This document shows, one piece after another, positions 1 to 8,416 of a stretch of 64,000 bases of DNA (positions within the stretch are counted from its first letter, which is position 1; every line of letters starts with the position of its first letter). Origin of the DNA: Vagococcus proximus (GTDB taxonomy: Bacteria; Bacillota; Bacilli; Lactobacillales; Vagococcaceae); contig NZ_JAPDSH010000002.1 in the NCBI RefSeq assembly GCF_029143285.1, positions 248,001-312,000 of the forward strand, written 5' to 3'. The notes beneath the pieces were generated by a model that searched no databases, was not told the DNA's origin, and saw only the letters and a program-made list of their open reading frames with translations. The position numbers and the translations under genes are program-made.

Positions 1-1
1 C

Positions 2-409
2 ATTAAGAATATCTCTGAAGTAAGGGAAGTCTTTGAGGAATTAGAATCTAACATTTCAGAAGTTATATCTGAGCGATCGTATAGCGAACTTACTAAGAAA
101 GCTATTGAGATAGTCAATAAAGATTATCAAAAAGATCTTCTTCTAAAAGAAATTGCAGAGGAATTATTTGTTAATTCTATGTATTTGGGGCAATTGATAA
201 AAAAAGAAACGGGTCAAACATTTTCGCAATATTTAAATAGTTACCGTATGAAAAAGGCAGAGACCTTACTTTTGAAATCAACTAAAACAGTGAATGAAAT
301 AGCAACGGACATAGGGTATTCAAGTACGGGTTATTTCCATCGAAATTTCAAAGAAACCTATAATATGACACCTAGGGAATTTAGAGAAAAATTCCAAGCT
401 CTAGGTTAA
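2..409 (+). CDS. AraC-type DNA-binding regulator, C-terminal part (partial at window edge)
   Basis: The reading frame is open from the first bases of the window to the TAA at 407-409, so this is the C-terminal part of a longer protein whose start lies upstream. The last 100 or so residues form an AraC/XylS helix-turn-helix pair: a first helix-turn-helix around the LLLKEIAEELFVNSMYLGQL segment, and a second with the typical VNEIATDIGYSSTGYFHRNFK and TPREFR signature. The preceding residues look like the linker of a YesN-type response regulator, but the receiver domain is not visible, so that subclass is a guess. An ATG at 179 lies inside the domain and is not a real start. Confidence 0.85.
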   Translation: MKNISEVREVFEELESNISEVISERSYSELTKKAIEIVNKDYQKDLLLKEIAEELFVNSMYLGQLIKKETGQTFSQYLNSYRMKKAETLLLKSTKTVNEIATDIGYSSTGYFHRNFKETYNMTPREFREKFQALG

Positions 410-416
410 AAATAAG

Positions 417-491
417 GACACTATATCTTTATTCTGAGTGGCTATCATGCTATACTTATGAAATAAATGAAGACCATAGTGTCTTTTTTTT
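417..491 (+). terminator. Long-loop terminator-like inverted repeat after the AraC-type gene
   Basis: GACACTAT at 417-424 pairs with ATAGTGTC at 476-483, followed by a run of T. The loop of about 50 nt is unusually long and contains an extended -10-like element (TGC-TATACT, 448-456). A transcript started there would lack the left arm of the stem. Confidence 0.5.
448..456 (+). promoter_or_regulatory. Candidate extended -10 promoter for prfC, inside the terminator loop
   Basis: TG-C-TATACT forms a good extended -10, while the -35 region near 428-433 is weak. It is the best promoter-like element seen between the AraC-type gene and prfC. It is inferred from sequence only. Confidence 0.35.
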
Positions 492-557
492 TGAGAATGA
501 GTAGTTGACTAACAATAAGTTCCTGATGGTGAAAGGAACACTAAATAAAGAGAATAG

Positions 558-571
558 CACTTAATTAAGTG
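558..571. repeat. 14-bp perfect palindrome upstream of prfC
   Basis: CACTTAATTAAGTG is a perfect palindrome about 25 nt before the prfC start, just ahead of the AGAGGAG ribosome binding site. It may be a protein-binding site or chance in AT-rich DNA. Confidence 0.3.
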
Positions 572-594
572 TTTAAAATAAGAGGAGCAAACTA

Positions 595-2172
595 ATGAGT
601 TTAAATTTAAAAGAAGCGGTAGATAGTCGTCGTACTTTTGCGATTATTTCCCATCCCGATGCGGGTAAAACAACAATTACAGAACAATTACTTTTATTCG
701 GTGGCGCGATTCGTCAAGCCGGTACGGTAAAAGGTAAAAAAACAGGTAACTTTGCTAAATCAGATTGGATGGAAATTGAAAAACAACGTGGTATCTCTGT
801 AACAAGTTCAGTGATGCAATTTGATTACGATGGCAAACGCGTAAACATCTTGGATACACCAGGACATGAGGATTTCTCGGAAGATACTTACCGTACGCTT
901 ATGGCCGTTGATGCTGCTGTCATGGTAGTAGATAGTGCTAAAGGTATCGAGGCACAAACAAAGAAATTATTCCAAGTCTGTCGCATGCGCGGTATTCCAA
1001 TTTTTACATTTATGAATAAACTAGATCGTGATGGTCGTGAGCCGTTGGATCTACTAGCTGAATTAGAAGAAGTTCTTGAGATTGAATCTTATCCGATGAA
1101 CTGGCCTATTGGTATGGGTAAAGGTTTAGAAGGGTTATACGATGTGTATCACAAACGTGTTGAATTGCACCGTCCTGAGAAATATGATGGCGAACGTTTC
1201 ATTGAATTAAATGAAGATGGCGATATCCCAGCAGATCATCCTTTACATAAAGACAGTGTTTATACTCAAGCTATGGAAGATGTTGAATTGTTAACAGAAG
1301 CAGGAAATGAATTTTCTGAAGAACGTATTGCAGAAGGTAAATTAACACCGGTATTCTTTGGTTCAGCCTTAACTAATTTTGGTGTTCAAACATTCTTAGA
1401 GACATTTTTACAGTTTGCGCCAAAACCATCAGCCCATAAAACATTGGCGGAAGAGACCGTTAGTCCTTATGAAAAAGAGTTCTCAGGCTTTGTTTTTAAA
1501 ATTCAAGCGAACATGAACCCAGCTCACCGAGATCGTATTGCGTTTATTCGAGTGTGTTCAGGTGAATTTGAACGTGGTATGGATGTATTCTTAGAACGTA
1601 CTGGTAAAAAATTCAAACTAACAAATTCAACACAATTCATGGCAGATAGTCGCGAAACGGTTGAAAGTGCTGTAGCAGGAGATATTATTGGTCTTTACGA
1701 TACGGGTAACTATCAGATTGGTGATACGTTATATTCTGGTAAAATGAAAGTCGCTTATGAAGAGTTACCACAATTTACACCAGAGTTGTTTATGAAAGTA
1801 ACGGCTAAAAATGTTATGAAACAAAAGTCATTCCATAAAGGAATGGATCAATTGGTTCAAGAGGGAGCTATTCAACTTTATAAAACGATTCTAACGGAAG
1901 ATTACATCATTGGCGCTGTTGGTCAACTTCAATTTGAAGTCTTCCAACACCGTATGTTAAATGAATACAATACTGAAGTTATTTTAACGCCAATGGGGAA
2001 CAAGACAGCACGTTGGATTAATGAAGAAGATTTGGATGAACGCATGAGTTCAAGTCGTAATATCTTGGTTAAAGACCGTTATAACCAACCGCTATTCTTA
2101 TTTGAAAATCAGTTTGCAATGCGTTGGTTTGCTGATAAATATCCAGATGTTGAATTAAAAGCTCTATTATAA
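595..2172 (+). CDS. prfC: Peptide chain release factor 3 (RF3)
   Basis: RF3 is a translational GTPase that recycles RF1/RF2 from the ribosome after peptide release. The 525-residue product has the usual family length. The G domain shows the G1 motif HPDAGKTT at residues 20-27, the G3 motif DTPGHEDF near 87, and the G4 motif NKLDRDG near 141. EF-Tu-like domain 2 and the RF3 C-terminal domain follow. A clear ribosome binding site (AGAGGAG) precedes the ATG. It is transcribed alone and ends at a strong hairpin terminator, convergent with the DUF1827 gene. Confidence 0.97.
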   Translation: MSLNLKEAVDSRRTFAIISHPDAGKTTITEQLLLFGGAIRQAGTVKGKKTGNFAKSDWMEIEKQRGISVTSSVMQFDYDGKRVNILDTPGHEDFSEDTYRTLMAVDAAVMVVDSAKGIEAQTKKLFQVCRMRGIPIFTFMNKLDRDGREPLDLLAELEEVLEIESYPMNWPIGMGKGLEGLYDVYHKRVELHRPEKYDGERFIELNEDGDIPADHPLHKDSVYTQAMEDVELLTEAGNEFSEERIAEGKLTPVFFGSALTNFGVQTFLETFLQFAPKPSAHKTLAEETVSPYEKEFSGFVFKIQANMNPAHRDRIAFIRVCSGEFERGMDVFLERTGKKFKLTNSTQFMADSRETVESAVAGDIIGLYDTGNYQIGDTLYSGKMKVAYEELPQFTPELFMKVTAKNVMKQKSFHKGMDQLVQEGAIQLYKTILTEDYIIGAVGQLQFEVFQHRMLNEYNTEVILTPMGNKTARWINEEDLDERMSSSRNILVKDRYNQPLFLFENQFAMRWFADKYPDVELKALL

Positions 2173-2178
2173 TAAAAA

Positions 2179-2208
2179 AAAGACCTTCCAAGAGGAAGGT
2201 CTTTTTAT
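2179..2208. terminator. Bidirectional terminator of prfC and the DUF1827 gene
   Basis: An 11-bp perfect stem (AAAGACCTTCC with GGAAGGTCTTT, 2179-2189 and 2194-2204) has a 4-nt loop. T-runs follow it on the plus strand, and a long A-run precedes it, serving the minus-strand gene. Confidence 0.9.
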
Positions 2209-2249
2209 AAATTTTTAATGGAATCAATCTAAAATAAAGTAACCACTAG

Positions 2250-2555
2250 TTATGAGACTACAGCAGAATCTGGTGCAACAGGGATAGACATTTCTACAAT
2301 CCCATGTAGTTTAATCATATTTAAATTTTGTCGGTCATTTTCATCTTTGACTAGTCGACGTAAAACGGTATCTATTTCTGATTGGTTGATATTACGTGTT
2401 CGGTTGGTAATAAGGATTTCCTTATGTCGTGGTGCTTCTGTGTAAATTACTGAAGTTTTTCCAATACTGTAGACCTTGATAAAGTTGGCATCTGTGTTTG
2501 CAAGTTGTTGGCTAACTAAATCAGGGTAGCTGTTTGTTACGTCAATCAATTTCAT
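2250..2555 (-). CDS. DUF1827 family protein
   Basis: This is a small soluble protein of about 101 residues that I recognise as DUF1827, a family of unknown function found in enterococci and relatives. The typical N-terminus MKLIDVTNSYPDLV and a central TEAPRHKEIL segment are visible. GAGGTGA on the minus strand (2561-2567) is 5 nt from the ATG at 2555 and only 2 nt from a second ATG at 2558, so the start at 2555 is preferred over longer versions. It has no predicted membrane segment. It is convergent with prfC and shares its terminator. The function is unknown. Confidence 0.85.
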   Translation of the reverse strand: MKLIDVTNSYPDLVSQQLANTDANFIKVYSIGKTSVIYTEAPRHKEILITNRTRNINQSEIDTVLRRLVKDENDRQNLNMIKLHGIVEMSIPVAPDSAVVS

Positions 2556-2781
2556 CATGCTCACCTCACGAAAGTATTTGCTAATCACTTGTAAGTTGTG
2601 ATTAAAAATTCTTGTTATTTTATAATTAAAGTATAACGCTTTATCAAAGAAACTTCAAAGAATATACTTGATTTAGACAATTAAAATTCACAATTTTTAA
2701 AAGGGACATTTTACTCAGTAAAAAAACTATAGTGTGGTAGTATGATAGTATAGTAAAAAGATAGAGAATGGAGGGTATAAC

Positions 2782-2973
2782 TTGGATTATCAAGCGGAAT
2801 TAGACCGATTAGTTTCTGGAGAAATAAAAGAGTTGGTCATTGATCGGGATCATTTTTTACTATGCAGGACAGCATGGTTAGCACATCCGAAGCGTAAAGA
2901 AATAGTAGGAGAAGCGTGTTTAGGAGGGAGTGTTATTTATAGATATATACCTAATCCTACAGATGAAAAATAA
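2782..2973 (+). CDS. Small conserved-looking hypothetical protein (63 aa)
   Basis: A TTG start is preceded by a good GGAGGG ribosome binding site 8 nt upstream. The product is hydrophilic and mixed in charge, with a motif-like ELVIDRDHFLLCRTAWLAHPKRKEIVG stretch (given here in part) and no signal or membrane segment. I recognise no domain. It lies about 160 nt before ptsH but has its own start signals and a promoter-like region separates them, so it is probably not a PTS component. Translation seems likely from the ribosome binding site. Confidence 0.6.
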   Translation: MDYQAELDRLVSGEIKELVIDRDHFLLCRTAWLAHPKRKEIVGEACLGGSVIYRYIPNPTDEK

Positions 2974-3043
2974 AGTTTCATTTAACATATAAGTCTTTGA
3001 ATATAAAACTGTTGTAAGAATCATAAAAAAATGGTAATCTTTA

Positions 3044-3070
3044 TTGGAGAAAGAGTACCCTAACTATAAT
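3044..3070 (+). promoter_or_regulatory. Probable ptsHI promoter
   Basis: A consensus -10 TATAAT lies at 3065-3070. The best -35 is TTGGAG at 3044-3049 with a short 15-bp spacer, so the -35 assignment is weak. It is the strongest -10 in the gap before ptsH. Confidence 0.5.
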
Positions 3071-3140
3071 TTGTCTATGGTCAAATAACGGTTATGGAAA
3101 CTCTGATTCATTAAAAAACACTCAAGGGAGAATGATAATT

Positions 3141-3407
3141 ATGGAAACAAAAAACTTTAACATTATTGCTGATACTGGGATCCACGCTCGTCCTGCAACT
3201 TTATTAGTTCAAACAGCTAGCAAATTTAACTCTGATATTAACTTAGAGTACAAAGGTAAATCAGTTAACCTTAAATCTATCATGGGCGTTATGTCTTTAG
3301 GTGTTGGCCAAGGTGCTGACGTAACTATCACTACTGAAGGTGCTGACGAAGCAGAAGCTATGACAGCGATTGCTGATACAATGACTAAAGAAGGTTTGTC
3401 TGCATAA
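3141..3407 (+). CDS. ptsH: Phosphocarrier protein HPr
   Basis: HPr carries phosphate from enzyme I (PEP) to sugar-specific IIA domains. Its Ser-phosphorylated form acts with CcpA in catabolite repression in Firmicutes. The 88-residue product has His15 in the GIHARPAT motif (EI phosphorylation site) and Ser46 in the LKSIMGV motif (HPr kinase site), both at the standard positions. A possible ATG at 3132 is only 1 nt from the GGGAG ribosome binding site, whereas the ATG at 3141 has a 10-nt spacing and gives the family N-terminus. Its stop overlaps the ptsI start (TAATG), indicating translational coupling. Confidence 0.97.
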   Translation: METKNFNIIADTGIHARPATLLVQTASKFNSDINLEYKGKSVNLKSIMGVMSLGVGQGADVTITTEGADEAEAMTAIADTMTKEGLSA

Positions 3408-5128
3408 TGTCAGAATTATTAAAAGGGATTGCAGCAAGTGATGGCGTAGCGGTTGCCAAAGCTTATATGCTTGTACAACCTGATTTAACATTCGCAAAAA
3501 AAACCGTTGAAGATTCAGAAGGGGAAGTAGCTCGTCTTGCTGATGCGCTAGCTAAATCTACTGAAGAGCTTCAAGCTATTCGTAATAAAGCAGCAGAAAC
3601 ATTAGGTGAAGAAGAAGCGCAAGTTTTTGACGCACATTTAATGGTTCTATCTGATCCAGAGATGATTGGTAGTATCGAATCAAGTATTCGAGATAATAAA
3701 GTCAATGCTGAATCAGGCTTAAAAGAAGTAACAGATATGTTTATCGGTATGTTCGAAGCTATGGAAGATAACCCTTACATGCAAGAACGTGCTGCTGACA
3801 TTAAAGATGTAACTAAACGTGTATTAAGTCATTTATTAGGTGTTAAATTACCTAACCCATCAATGATTGATGAAGAAGTTGTTGTTGTGGCTCATGACTT
3901 AACACCAAGTGACACGGCTCAATTAGACCGTCGTTATGTTAAAGCGTTTGTTACTGATATTGGGGGACGTACGTCTCACTCTGCTATTATGGCTCGTTCT
4001 CTTGAAATTCCAGCTATCGTTGGAACAATGGAGATTACTTCAAAAGTTGAAGATGGTACTATGTTAGCTGTTAATGGTATTGACGGTGAAACATTCATCA
4101 ACCCAACGGATGAAGAAAAAGCTGCAGTAGCTAAAAAAGGTGATGAATTTGCCGCTCTTAAAGCTGAATGGGATAAGTTGAAAGACGCTCAAACAGTCAC
4201 AGCAGATGGCAAACACATCGAATTAGCTGCTAATATTGGAACTCCTAAAGATTTAGATGGTGTTAACGGAAATGGCGCTGAAGCTGTTGGTTTATACCGT
4301 ACTGAATTCTTATATATGGATTCTCCAGACTTCCCTACGGAAGATGCTCAATACGAAGCTTATAAAGCTGTTTTAGAGGGTATGAATGGAAAACCTGTTG
4401 TTGTTCGTACAATGGACATCGGTGGGGATAAAGAATTACCTTACTTAACGTTACCGCATGAAATGAATCCATTCCTTGGATACCGTGCGATTCGTATCTG
4501 TTTAGCTGAAGATGCTATGTTCCGTACACAGTTACGTGCGTTATTACGTGCGTCTGTTCATGGTCAATTACGCATCATGTTCCCTATGATTGCAACACTT
4601 CCTGAATTCAGAAGTGCTAAAGCAATGTTAGAAGAAGAAAAAGCTAAATTAGTATCAGAAGGCGTTGCTGTTGCTGAAGATATTCAAGTAGGTATCATGA
4701 TCGAGATTCCAGCTGCTGCTGTAATCGCGGACAAATTCGCTAAAGAAGTTGACTTCTTCAGTGTTGGTACGAACGATTTAATTCAATACACAATGGCTGC
4801 TGACCGTATGAACGAACGCGTTTCATACTTATACCAACCTTATAACCCAGCGATTTTACGTTTACTTAAAAACGTTATCGATGCAGCTCATGCTGAAGGT
4901 AAATGGGCAGGTATGTGTGGCGAGATGGCCGGCGACCAAACTGCAGTTCCACTGTTAGTTGGTTTAGGGTTAGATGAGTTCTCAATGAGCGCAACAAGTG
5001 TTCTGAAAACTCGTAGCTTAATGAAACGTTTAGACTCAGCTAAAATGGCTGAATTAGCAGATAAAGCAATCAATGAATGTGATACTGCTGACGAAGTTGT
5101 AGCTTTAGTTGAAGCATACACAAAATAA
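3407..5128 (+). CDS. ptsI: Phosphoenolpyruvate-protein phosphotransferase (PTS enzyme I)
   Basis: Enzyme I takes phosphate from PEP on an active-site histidine and passes it to HPr in the cytoplasm. The 573-residue length is standard. The N-terminal HPr-binding domain is followed by the swivelling His domain with [13 protein letters not shown] (His191). The C-terminal PEP-binding barrel follows, with [11 protein letters not shown], the EIPAAA segment and the late GMCGEMAGD motif (active-site Cys). It overlaps ptsH by one base and forms a two-gene operon closed by a strong terminator. Confidence 0.97.
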   Translation: MSELLKGIAASDGVAVAKAYMLVQPDLTFAKKTVEDSEGEVARLADALAKSTEELQAIRNKAAETLGEEEAQVFDAHLMVLSDPEMIGSIESSIRDNKVNAESGLKEVTDMFIGMFEAMEDNPYMQERAADIKDVTKRVLSHLLGVKLPNPSMIDEEVVVVAHDLTPSDTAQLDRRYVKAFVTDIGGRTSHSAIMARSLEIPAIVGTMEITSKVEDGTMLAVNGIDGETFINPTDEEKAAVAKKGDEFAALKAEWDKLKDAQTVTADGKHIELAANIGTPKDLDGVNGNGAEAVGLYRTEFLYMDSPDFPTEDAQYEAYKAVLEGMNGKPVVVRTMDIGGDKELPYLTLPHEMNPFLGYRAIRICLAEDAMFRTQLRALLRASVHGQLRIMFPMIATLPEFRSAKAMLEEEKAKLVSEGVAVAEDIQVGIMIEIPAAAVIADKFAKEVDFFSVGTNDLIQYTMAADRMNERVSYLYQPYNPAILRLLKNVIDAAHAEGKWAGMCGEMAGDQTAVPLLVGLGLDEFSMSATSVLKTRSLMKRLDSAKMAELADKAINECDTADEVVALVEAYTK

Positions 5129-5136
5129 TACTTTTT

Positions 5137-5170
5137 AACACATCTAAGACTTCTTAGGTGTGTTTTTTTA
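5137..5170 (+). terminator. Terminator of the ptsHI operon
   Basis: A stem of about 11 bp (ACACATCTAAG with CTTAGGTGTGT, one G-T pair) is followed by T7. Confidence 0.9.
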
Positions 5171-5194
5171 TTTTCTAAAAATTGAACATAAAAC

Positions 5195-5224
5195 TTGGGG
5201 ATTAAGTGTTAAAAAGGGTATAAT
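5195..5224 (+). promoter_or_regulatory. Promoter of the beta-hydroxyacid dehydrogenase gene
   Basis: TTGGGG at 5195-5200 is separated by 18 bp from TATAAT at 5219-5224, 36 nt ahead of the start codon. Confidence 0.55.
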
Positions 5225-5259
5225 CAAGGTAACAATAAAAGAAAGTTGGAGGGATAGAA

Positions 5260-6126
5260 ATGAAAAAAATAGGGTTTATAGGTACGGGTGTTATGGGTGC
5301 GTCAATTGTTAAACATTTACTGAATGCAAACTATACAGTGACTGTGTATAATCGTACAAAAAGTAAAACTGATGAGTTGGTAGAGTTAGGTGCGACATGG
5401 GCAGAAACACCTAAAGAAGTCACAGAAAACAGTGAGCTTATTTTTTCAATGGTAGGCTATCCTTCAGATGTTGAAGAAATTTATTTTGGTGAAACAGGTA
5501 TCTTCAAGTCAAATGTTAAGGGGAAAGTAATTGTAGACATGACAACAAGTACGCCTGCTCTTGCTAAAAAAATAGCAGATTATGCAGCAAAAGAAAACGC
5601 TGTTGCATTAGACGCACCTGTTTCAGGCGGCGATTTAGGTGCAAAAAATGGAACATTGACCATCATGGTGGGTGGAGATGCTAAAACTTACAATGAAATT
5701 GAACCTGTTCTTTCAGTTTTTGGCGCTAAGGTTAACTTACAAGGCGAAGCTGGTGCGGGCCAACATACAAAAATGGCTAATCAAATTATGATTGCAGGAA
5801 CAATGACAGGGATGACTGAGTTACTGGTGTATGCTAAAGAGGCTGGATTAGATCTTGAAAAAGTATTAGATACGGTTGGTGGAGGTAGTGCAGCAAATTG
5901 GTCGCTTGCTAATTATGCGCCGCGCATCCTAAGAGAAGACTATTCAGCGGGTTTCTTTGTTAAGCATTTTGTAAAAGATTTAAAAATAGCTCTTGATGAA
6001 GCGGAAAAGATGGAAATTTCCTTACCTGCAACAGAGAAAGCTAAAGAATTGTATGAGAAATTAATGGCTGAAGGTCATGAAAATGATGGTACACAAGCCT
6101 TAATAAAGCTATGGTGGGATAAATAA
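5260..6126 (+). CDS. NAD(P)-dependent beta-hydroxyacid dehydrogenase family oxidoreductase
   Basis: The product belongs to the 3-hydroxyisobutyrate/6-phosphogluconate dehydrogenase-like family. The N-terminal Rossmann motif GTGVMG is at residues 8-13. The substrate-binding DAPVSGGDLGAKNGTL segment lies near residue 120, and the catalytic-lysine motif GAGQHTKMANQ near 165-175, followed by an all-alpha C-terminal domain. Length (288) is typical. The substrate cannot be read from sequence; 3-hydroxyisobutyrate, tartronate semialdehyde and succinic semialdehyde are all possible in this family. It is monocistronic, with a GGAGGG ribosome binding site. Confidence 0.88.
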   Translation: MKKIGFIGTGVMGASIVKHLLNANYTVTVYNRTKSKTDELVELGATWAETPKEVTENSELIFSMVGYPSDVEEIYFGETGIFKSNVKGKVIVDMTTSTPALAKKIADYAAKENAVALDAPVSGGDLGAKNGTLTIMVGGDAKTYNEIEPVLSVFGAKVNLQGEAGAGQHTKMANQIMIAGTMTGMTELLVYAKEAGLDLEKVLDTVGGGSAANWSLANYAPRILREDYSAGFFVKHFVKDLKIALDEAEKMEISLPATEKAKELYEKLMAEGHENDGTQALIKLWWDK

Positions 6127-6208
6127 AACCTGATTGTAAGGTATTGGACTTTATTGTAAAAAAAGTTAAAAAAAAATAACTTAAAATTCACATTTTTTCG
6201 GTGCATGT

Positions 6209-6229
6209 TATCAGATAGTCTGATACAAT
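6209..6229 (+). promoter_or_regulatory. Dyad overlapping the ykuJ promoter
   Basis: TATCAGA-TAG-TCTGATA (6209-6225) is a perfect 7-bp dyad overlapping the -10-like TACAAT at 6224-6229, so it may be an operator. Confidence 0.35.
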
Positions 6230-6263
6230 ATAACAGGAAGTGATATTGAAGGAGGCTTGCCCT

Positions 6264-6497
6264 ATGAAAAACTCACAATTAGTGGCTATTATTAAAAGAT
6301 TAGAAGCTATGACTGAAGCAACAGACAATGAAATTCAAGTACGCCGTTTTGAGCGTGAAGGCAACGAACGTTGTACCGTAACTTTTGATTCATCTGCTGA
6401 GATGTTCGAGCTTACTGAAACAGATACTCGTCAGGTTTATCAATTTGATGATATTGATTTAGTAGGTATGGAAATATACGAATTATTACAAGCTTAA
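6264..6497 (+). CDS. ykuJ: YkuJ family protein (DUF1797)
   Basis: The 77-residue protein matches the YkuJ/DUF1797 pattern: an N-terminal QLVAIIKRLEAM helix, a central FELTET strand, and the C-terminal FDDIDLVGMEIYELLQ helix. The biochemical role is unknown. GAAGGAGG is 8 nt from the ATG at 6264, so the upstream in-frame start at 6240 is rejected. It is monocistronic, followed by two hairpins. Confidence 0.85.
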   Translation: MKNSQLVAIIKRLEAMTEATDNEIQVRRFEREGNERCTVTFDSSAEMFELTETDTRQVYQFDDIDLVGMEIYELLQA

Positions 6498-6504
6498 AGT
6501 GAAC

Positions 6505-6526
6505 AACTGTCTAAAGTTGGACAGTT
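6505..6526 (+). repeat. Small hairpin after ykuJ
   Basis: AACTGTC (6505-6511) pairs with GACAGTT (6520-6526). No T-run follows directly; it lies just upstream of the true terminator. Confidence 0.4.
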
Positions 6527-6541
6527 AATAATTTGTCGAAG

Positions 6542-6572
6542 GATCTGGAGTAAAACTTCAGGTCTTTTTTTT
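6542..6572 (+). terminator. Terminator of ykuJ
   Basis: GATCTGGAG (6542-6550) pairs with CTTCAGGTC (6556-6564), with two G-T pairs, and is followed by T8. It lies within 40 nt of the sppA start. Confidence 0.85.
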
Positions 6573-6598
6573 GAAATTTATATAAGCGAGGGAAAAAT

Positions 6599-7603
6599 AT
6601 GACAAAGAAAAGATGGGTAGCTATAGGTATTGCAGTGGCACTTTTGGTAGTGAGAGGATTTTCATTTGGTTCGACAAATGATTCGGTTACAGATGTATTA
6701 TCTGAAGATGGTGTGACAGAAGTTGTTGTGACGGAGCGTTCACTTGATGAAAAGATTGCGCTGCTTAAAGTAGATGGCACAATAGGACCTTCAGAAGAAG
6801 GCGGACTTTTTGGAAGTGAAGGCTATAATCATGATATCTTCATGTCAACTCTAAAGAAAATAGAAGAAGATGAGACCGTTAAAGGAATTCTATTAGAGGT
6901 GAATTCTCCAGGAGGCGGCGTTTATGAAAGTGCTGAGATTTCTCGCGCGTTAACTCATTTACAGAAAGATAGAAAACTTCCGATTTATGTTTCAATGAAG
7001 AATATGGCAGCCAGTGGTGGTTATTATATTTCGGCTAAAGCTGATAAAATATTTGCTACAGAAGAAACAATGACAGGGTCAATTGGTGTTATTATGTCTG
7101 GGTTAAATATGTCAGGTCTTCTTGATAAGTTAGGTGTTAAAGATGAATCAGTTAAAAGTGGGGATCTGAAAGATATAGGATCATCTACACGTAAATGGAC
7201 TGAAAAAGATCGAGAAGTATTACAAGAAATGGTAGATACATCATACAATCGTTTTGTTAATTTGATTTCCGAAGGCCGTAGTATGCCTGTAGAAGATGTT
7301 AAAAAAATTGCTGATGGTCGTATTTACGATGGAACTCAAGCTTTAGAAAATGGCTTAGTAGATGAAATTGGTTTTCCTGATCAAGCGTTAGAAGGATTAC
7401 GTAAAGATAAAAAATTAAAAGAGGCTTCAGTGGTTGAATATGAGGCGTCAAGTAAGTTATTGTCTGGCTATTTAGGGAAAAGCTGGTTAGGTGCAAGTGC
7501 TAAAAAAATGTTTAAGAACCAAAAAGTAGATATGGATTCAATTGTTAAAAATAGCAGTACAACAGAAGCACCTCGCTTGATGTACCAGTATGGGGGTGAA
7601 TAG
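6599..7603 (+). CDS. sppA: Signal peptide peptidase SppA
   Basis: This is a membrane-anchored serine protease of family S49 that degrades leftover signal peptides; in Bacillus subtilis it also helps withstand lantibiotics. A single N-terminal membrane segment spans roughly residues 5-22. The catalytic core shows EVNSPGGG near 100, the nucleophile Ser139 in MAASGGYYIS, and the KSGDLKDIGS segment near 185, which should carry the general-base lysine. The length of 334 matches the short Firmicutes SppA. An RDD-domain gene follows after 1 nt, as in the B. subtilis sppA-yteJ pair. Confidence 0.95.
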   Translation: MTKKRWVAIGIAVALLVVRGFSFGSTNDSVTDVLSEDGVTEVVVTERSLDEKIALLKVDGTIGPSEEGGLFGSEGYNHDIFMSTLKKIEEDETVKGILLEVNSPGGGVYESAEISRALTHLQKDRKLPIYVSMKNMAASGGYYISAKADKIFATEETMTGSIGVIMSGLNMSGLLDKLGVKDESVKSGDLKDIGSSTRKWTEKDREVLQEMVDTSYNRFVNLISEGRSMPVEDVKKIADGRIYDGTQALENGLVDEIGFPDQALEGLRKDKKLKEASVVEYEASSKLLSGYLGKSWLGASAKKMFKNQKVDMDSIVKNSSTTEAPRLMYQYGGE

Positions 7604-7604
7604 G

Positions 7605-8393
7605 ATGTCAGATAATAATGAGGACTATAAGGAAGAACAACAGTCAAATGGTTTGCCAGATTTTCCATCAGAACAAGATTTAGAAACATGGAAAAAAAAG
7701 CAAGAAACTCAAAAAGAAAATGAAGATAAAGAAGATACTTTGCTGAAAGAAACGAAAGAAGTTTCTTTCATGAGTGAGCAAGAACAGGCGAAATCTAAAC
7801 TTAACAAAGACGCGACTGATTTTTTTATTCATAATAAAGAGGATAATAAGAGTAAAGAGGAATTATCTGAATTAAGAGATGAAAATAGTAGGCAATGGGA
7901 TCACCTTACTCGTTTAGAAGAAGACCGGGAGCCAGTCCATCACTATCATGATTTTCCGATTTATTTTTATGCAGGTTTTTGGATGAGAGTTTGGGCATTT
8001 GTCGTGGATACTATGTGTATTGGAAGTTTAACAGGTCTTATTTTAGGTATGCTTTCAATGATGGTAACACTAAATACCGCGTTAAGTGCTTTCTTATCTG
8101 TTGTTATTTATCTCCTATATTTTGTATTACTTACGAAATATACGAATGGACAAACGATTGGAAAGATGATTTTTGGGTTGAAAGTAGTAAGTTTTACAGA
8201 GGAAGACTTAAGTTGGGCAACGGTATTAGTTAGAGAGGGTGCTTGTCGTTTTATTTTGCAAATAGGGCCATTAATGTTAGGCTATATAGTAGCTGCATTC
8301 ACCCCTAAGAAACAACATATCGGTGATTTGTTCAGTGATACTAGTGTTGTAACGATAAATACATTAAAGGCTTACAATGGCCAAATTAAATAG
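7605..8393 (+). CDS. RDD-family membrane protein next to sppA (SppI/YteJ-like)
   Basis: The first 120 or so of 262 residues are very hydrophilic and rich in Glu, Lys and Asp. A C-terminal RDD domain follows, with three or four membrane segments beginning at RVWAFVVD (about residue 127) and the GQTIGKMIFGLKVV loop. GGGGGTGA gives good spacing to the ATG at 7605; the ATG at 7590 lacks a site. In B. subtilis the RDD protein YteJ (SppI) next to sppA inhibits SppA, and position and domain suggest the same role here. That is an inference; the long charged N-terminus is an oddity. Confidence 0.8.
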   Translation: MSDNNEDYKEEQQSNGLPDFPSEQDLETWKKKQETQKENEDKEDTLLKETKEVSFMSEQEQAKSKLNKDATDFFIHNKEDNKSKEELSELRDENSRQWDHLTRLEEDREPVHHYHDFPIYFYAGFWMRVWAFVVDTMCIGSLTGLILGMLSMMVTLNTALSAFLSVVIYLLYFVLLTKYTNGQTIGKMIFGLKVVSFTEEDLSWATVLVREGACRFILQIGPLMLGYIVAAFTPKKQHIGDLFSDTSVVTINTLKAYNGQIK

Positions 8394-8416
8394 AATGTTT
8401 GGAAGGATGAACAATT

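Noticed and set aside
7979-8233. 84-residue frame inside the RDD gene
   Set aside because: It is an out-of-frame shadow of the membrane domain; the composition is Tyr/Cys-rich as expected for frame-shifted reading.
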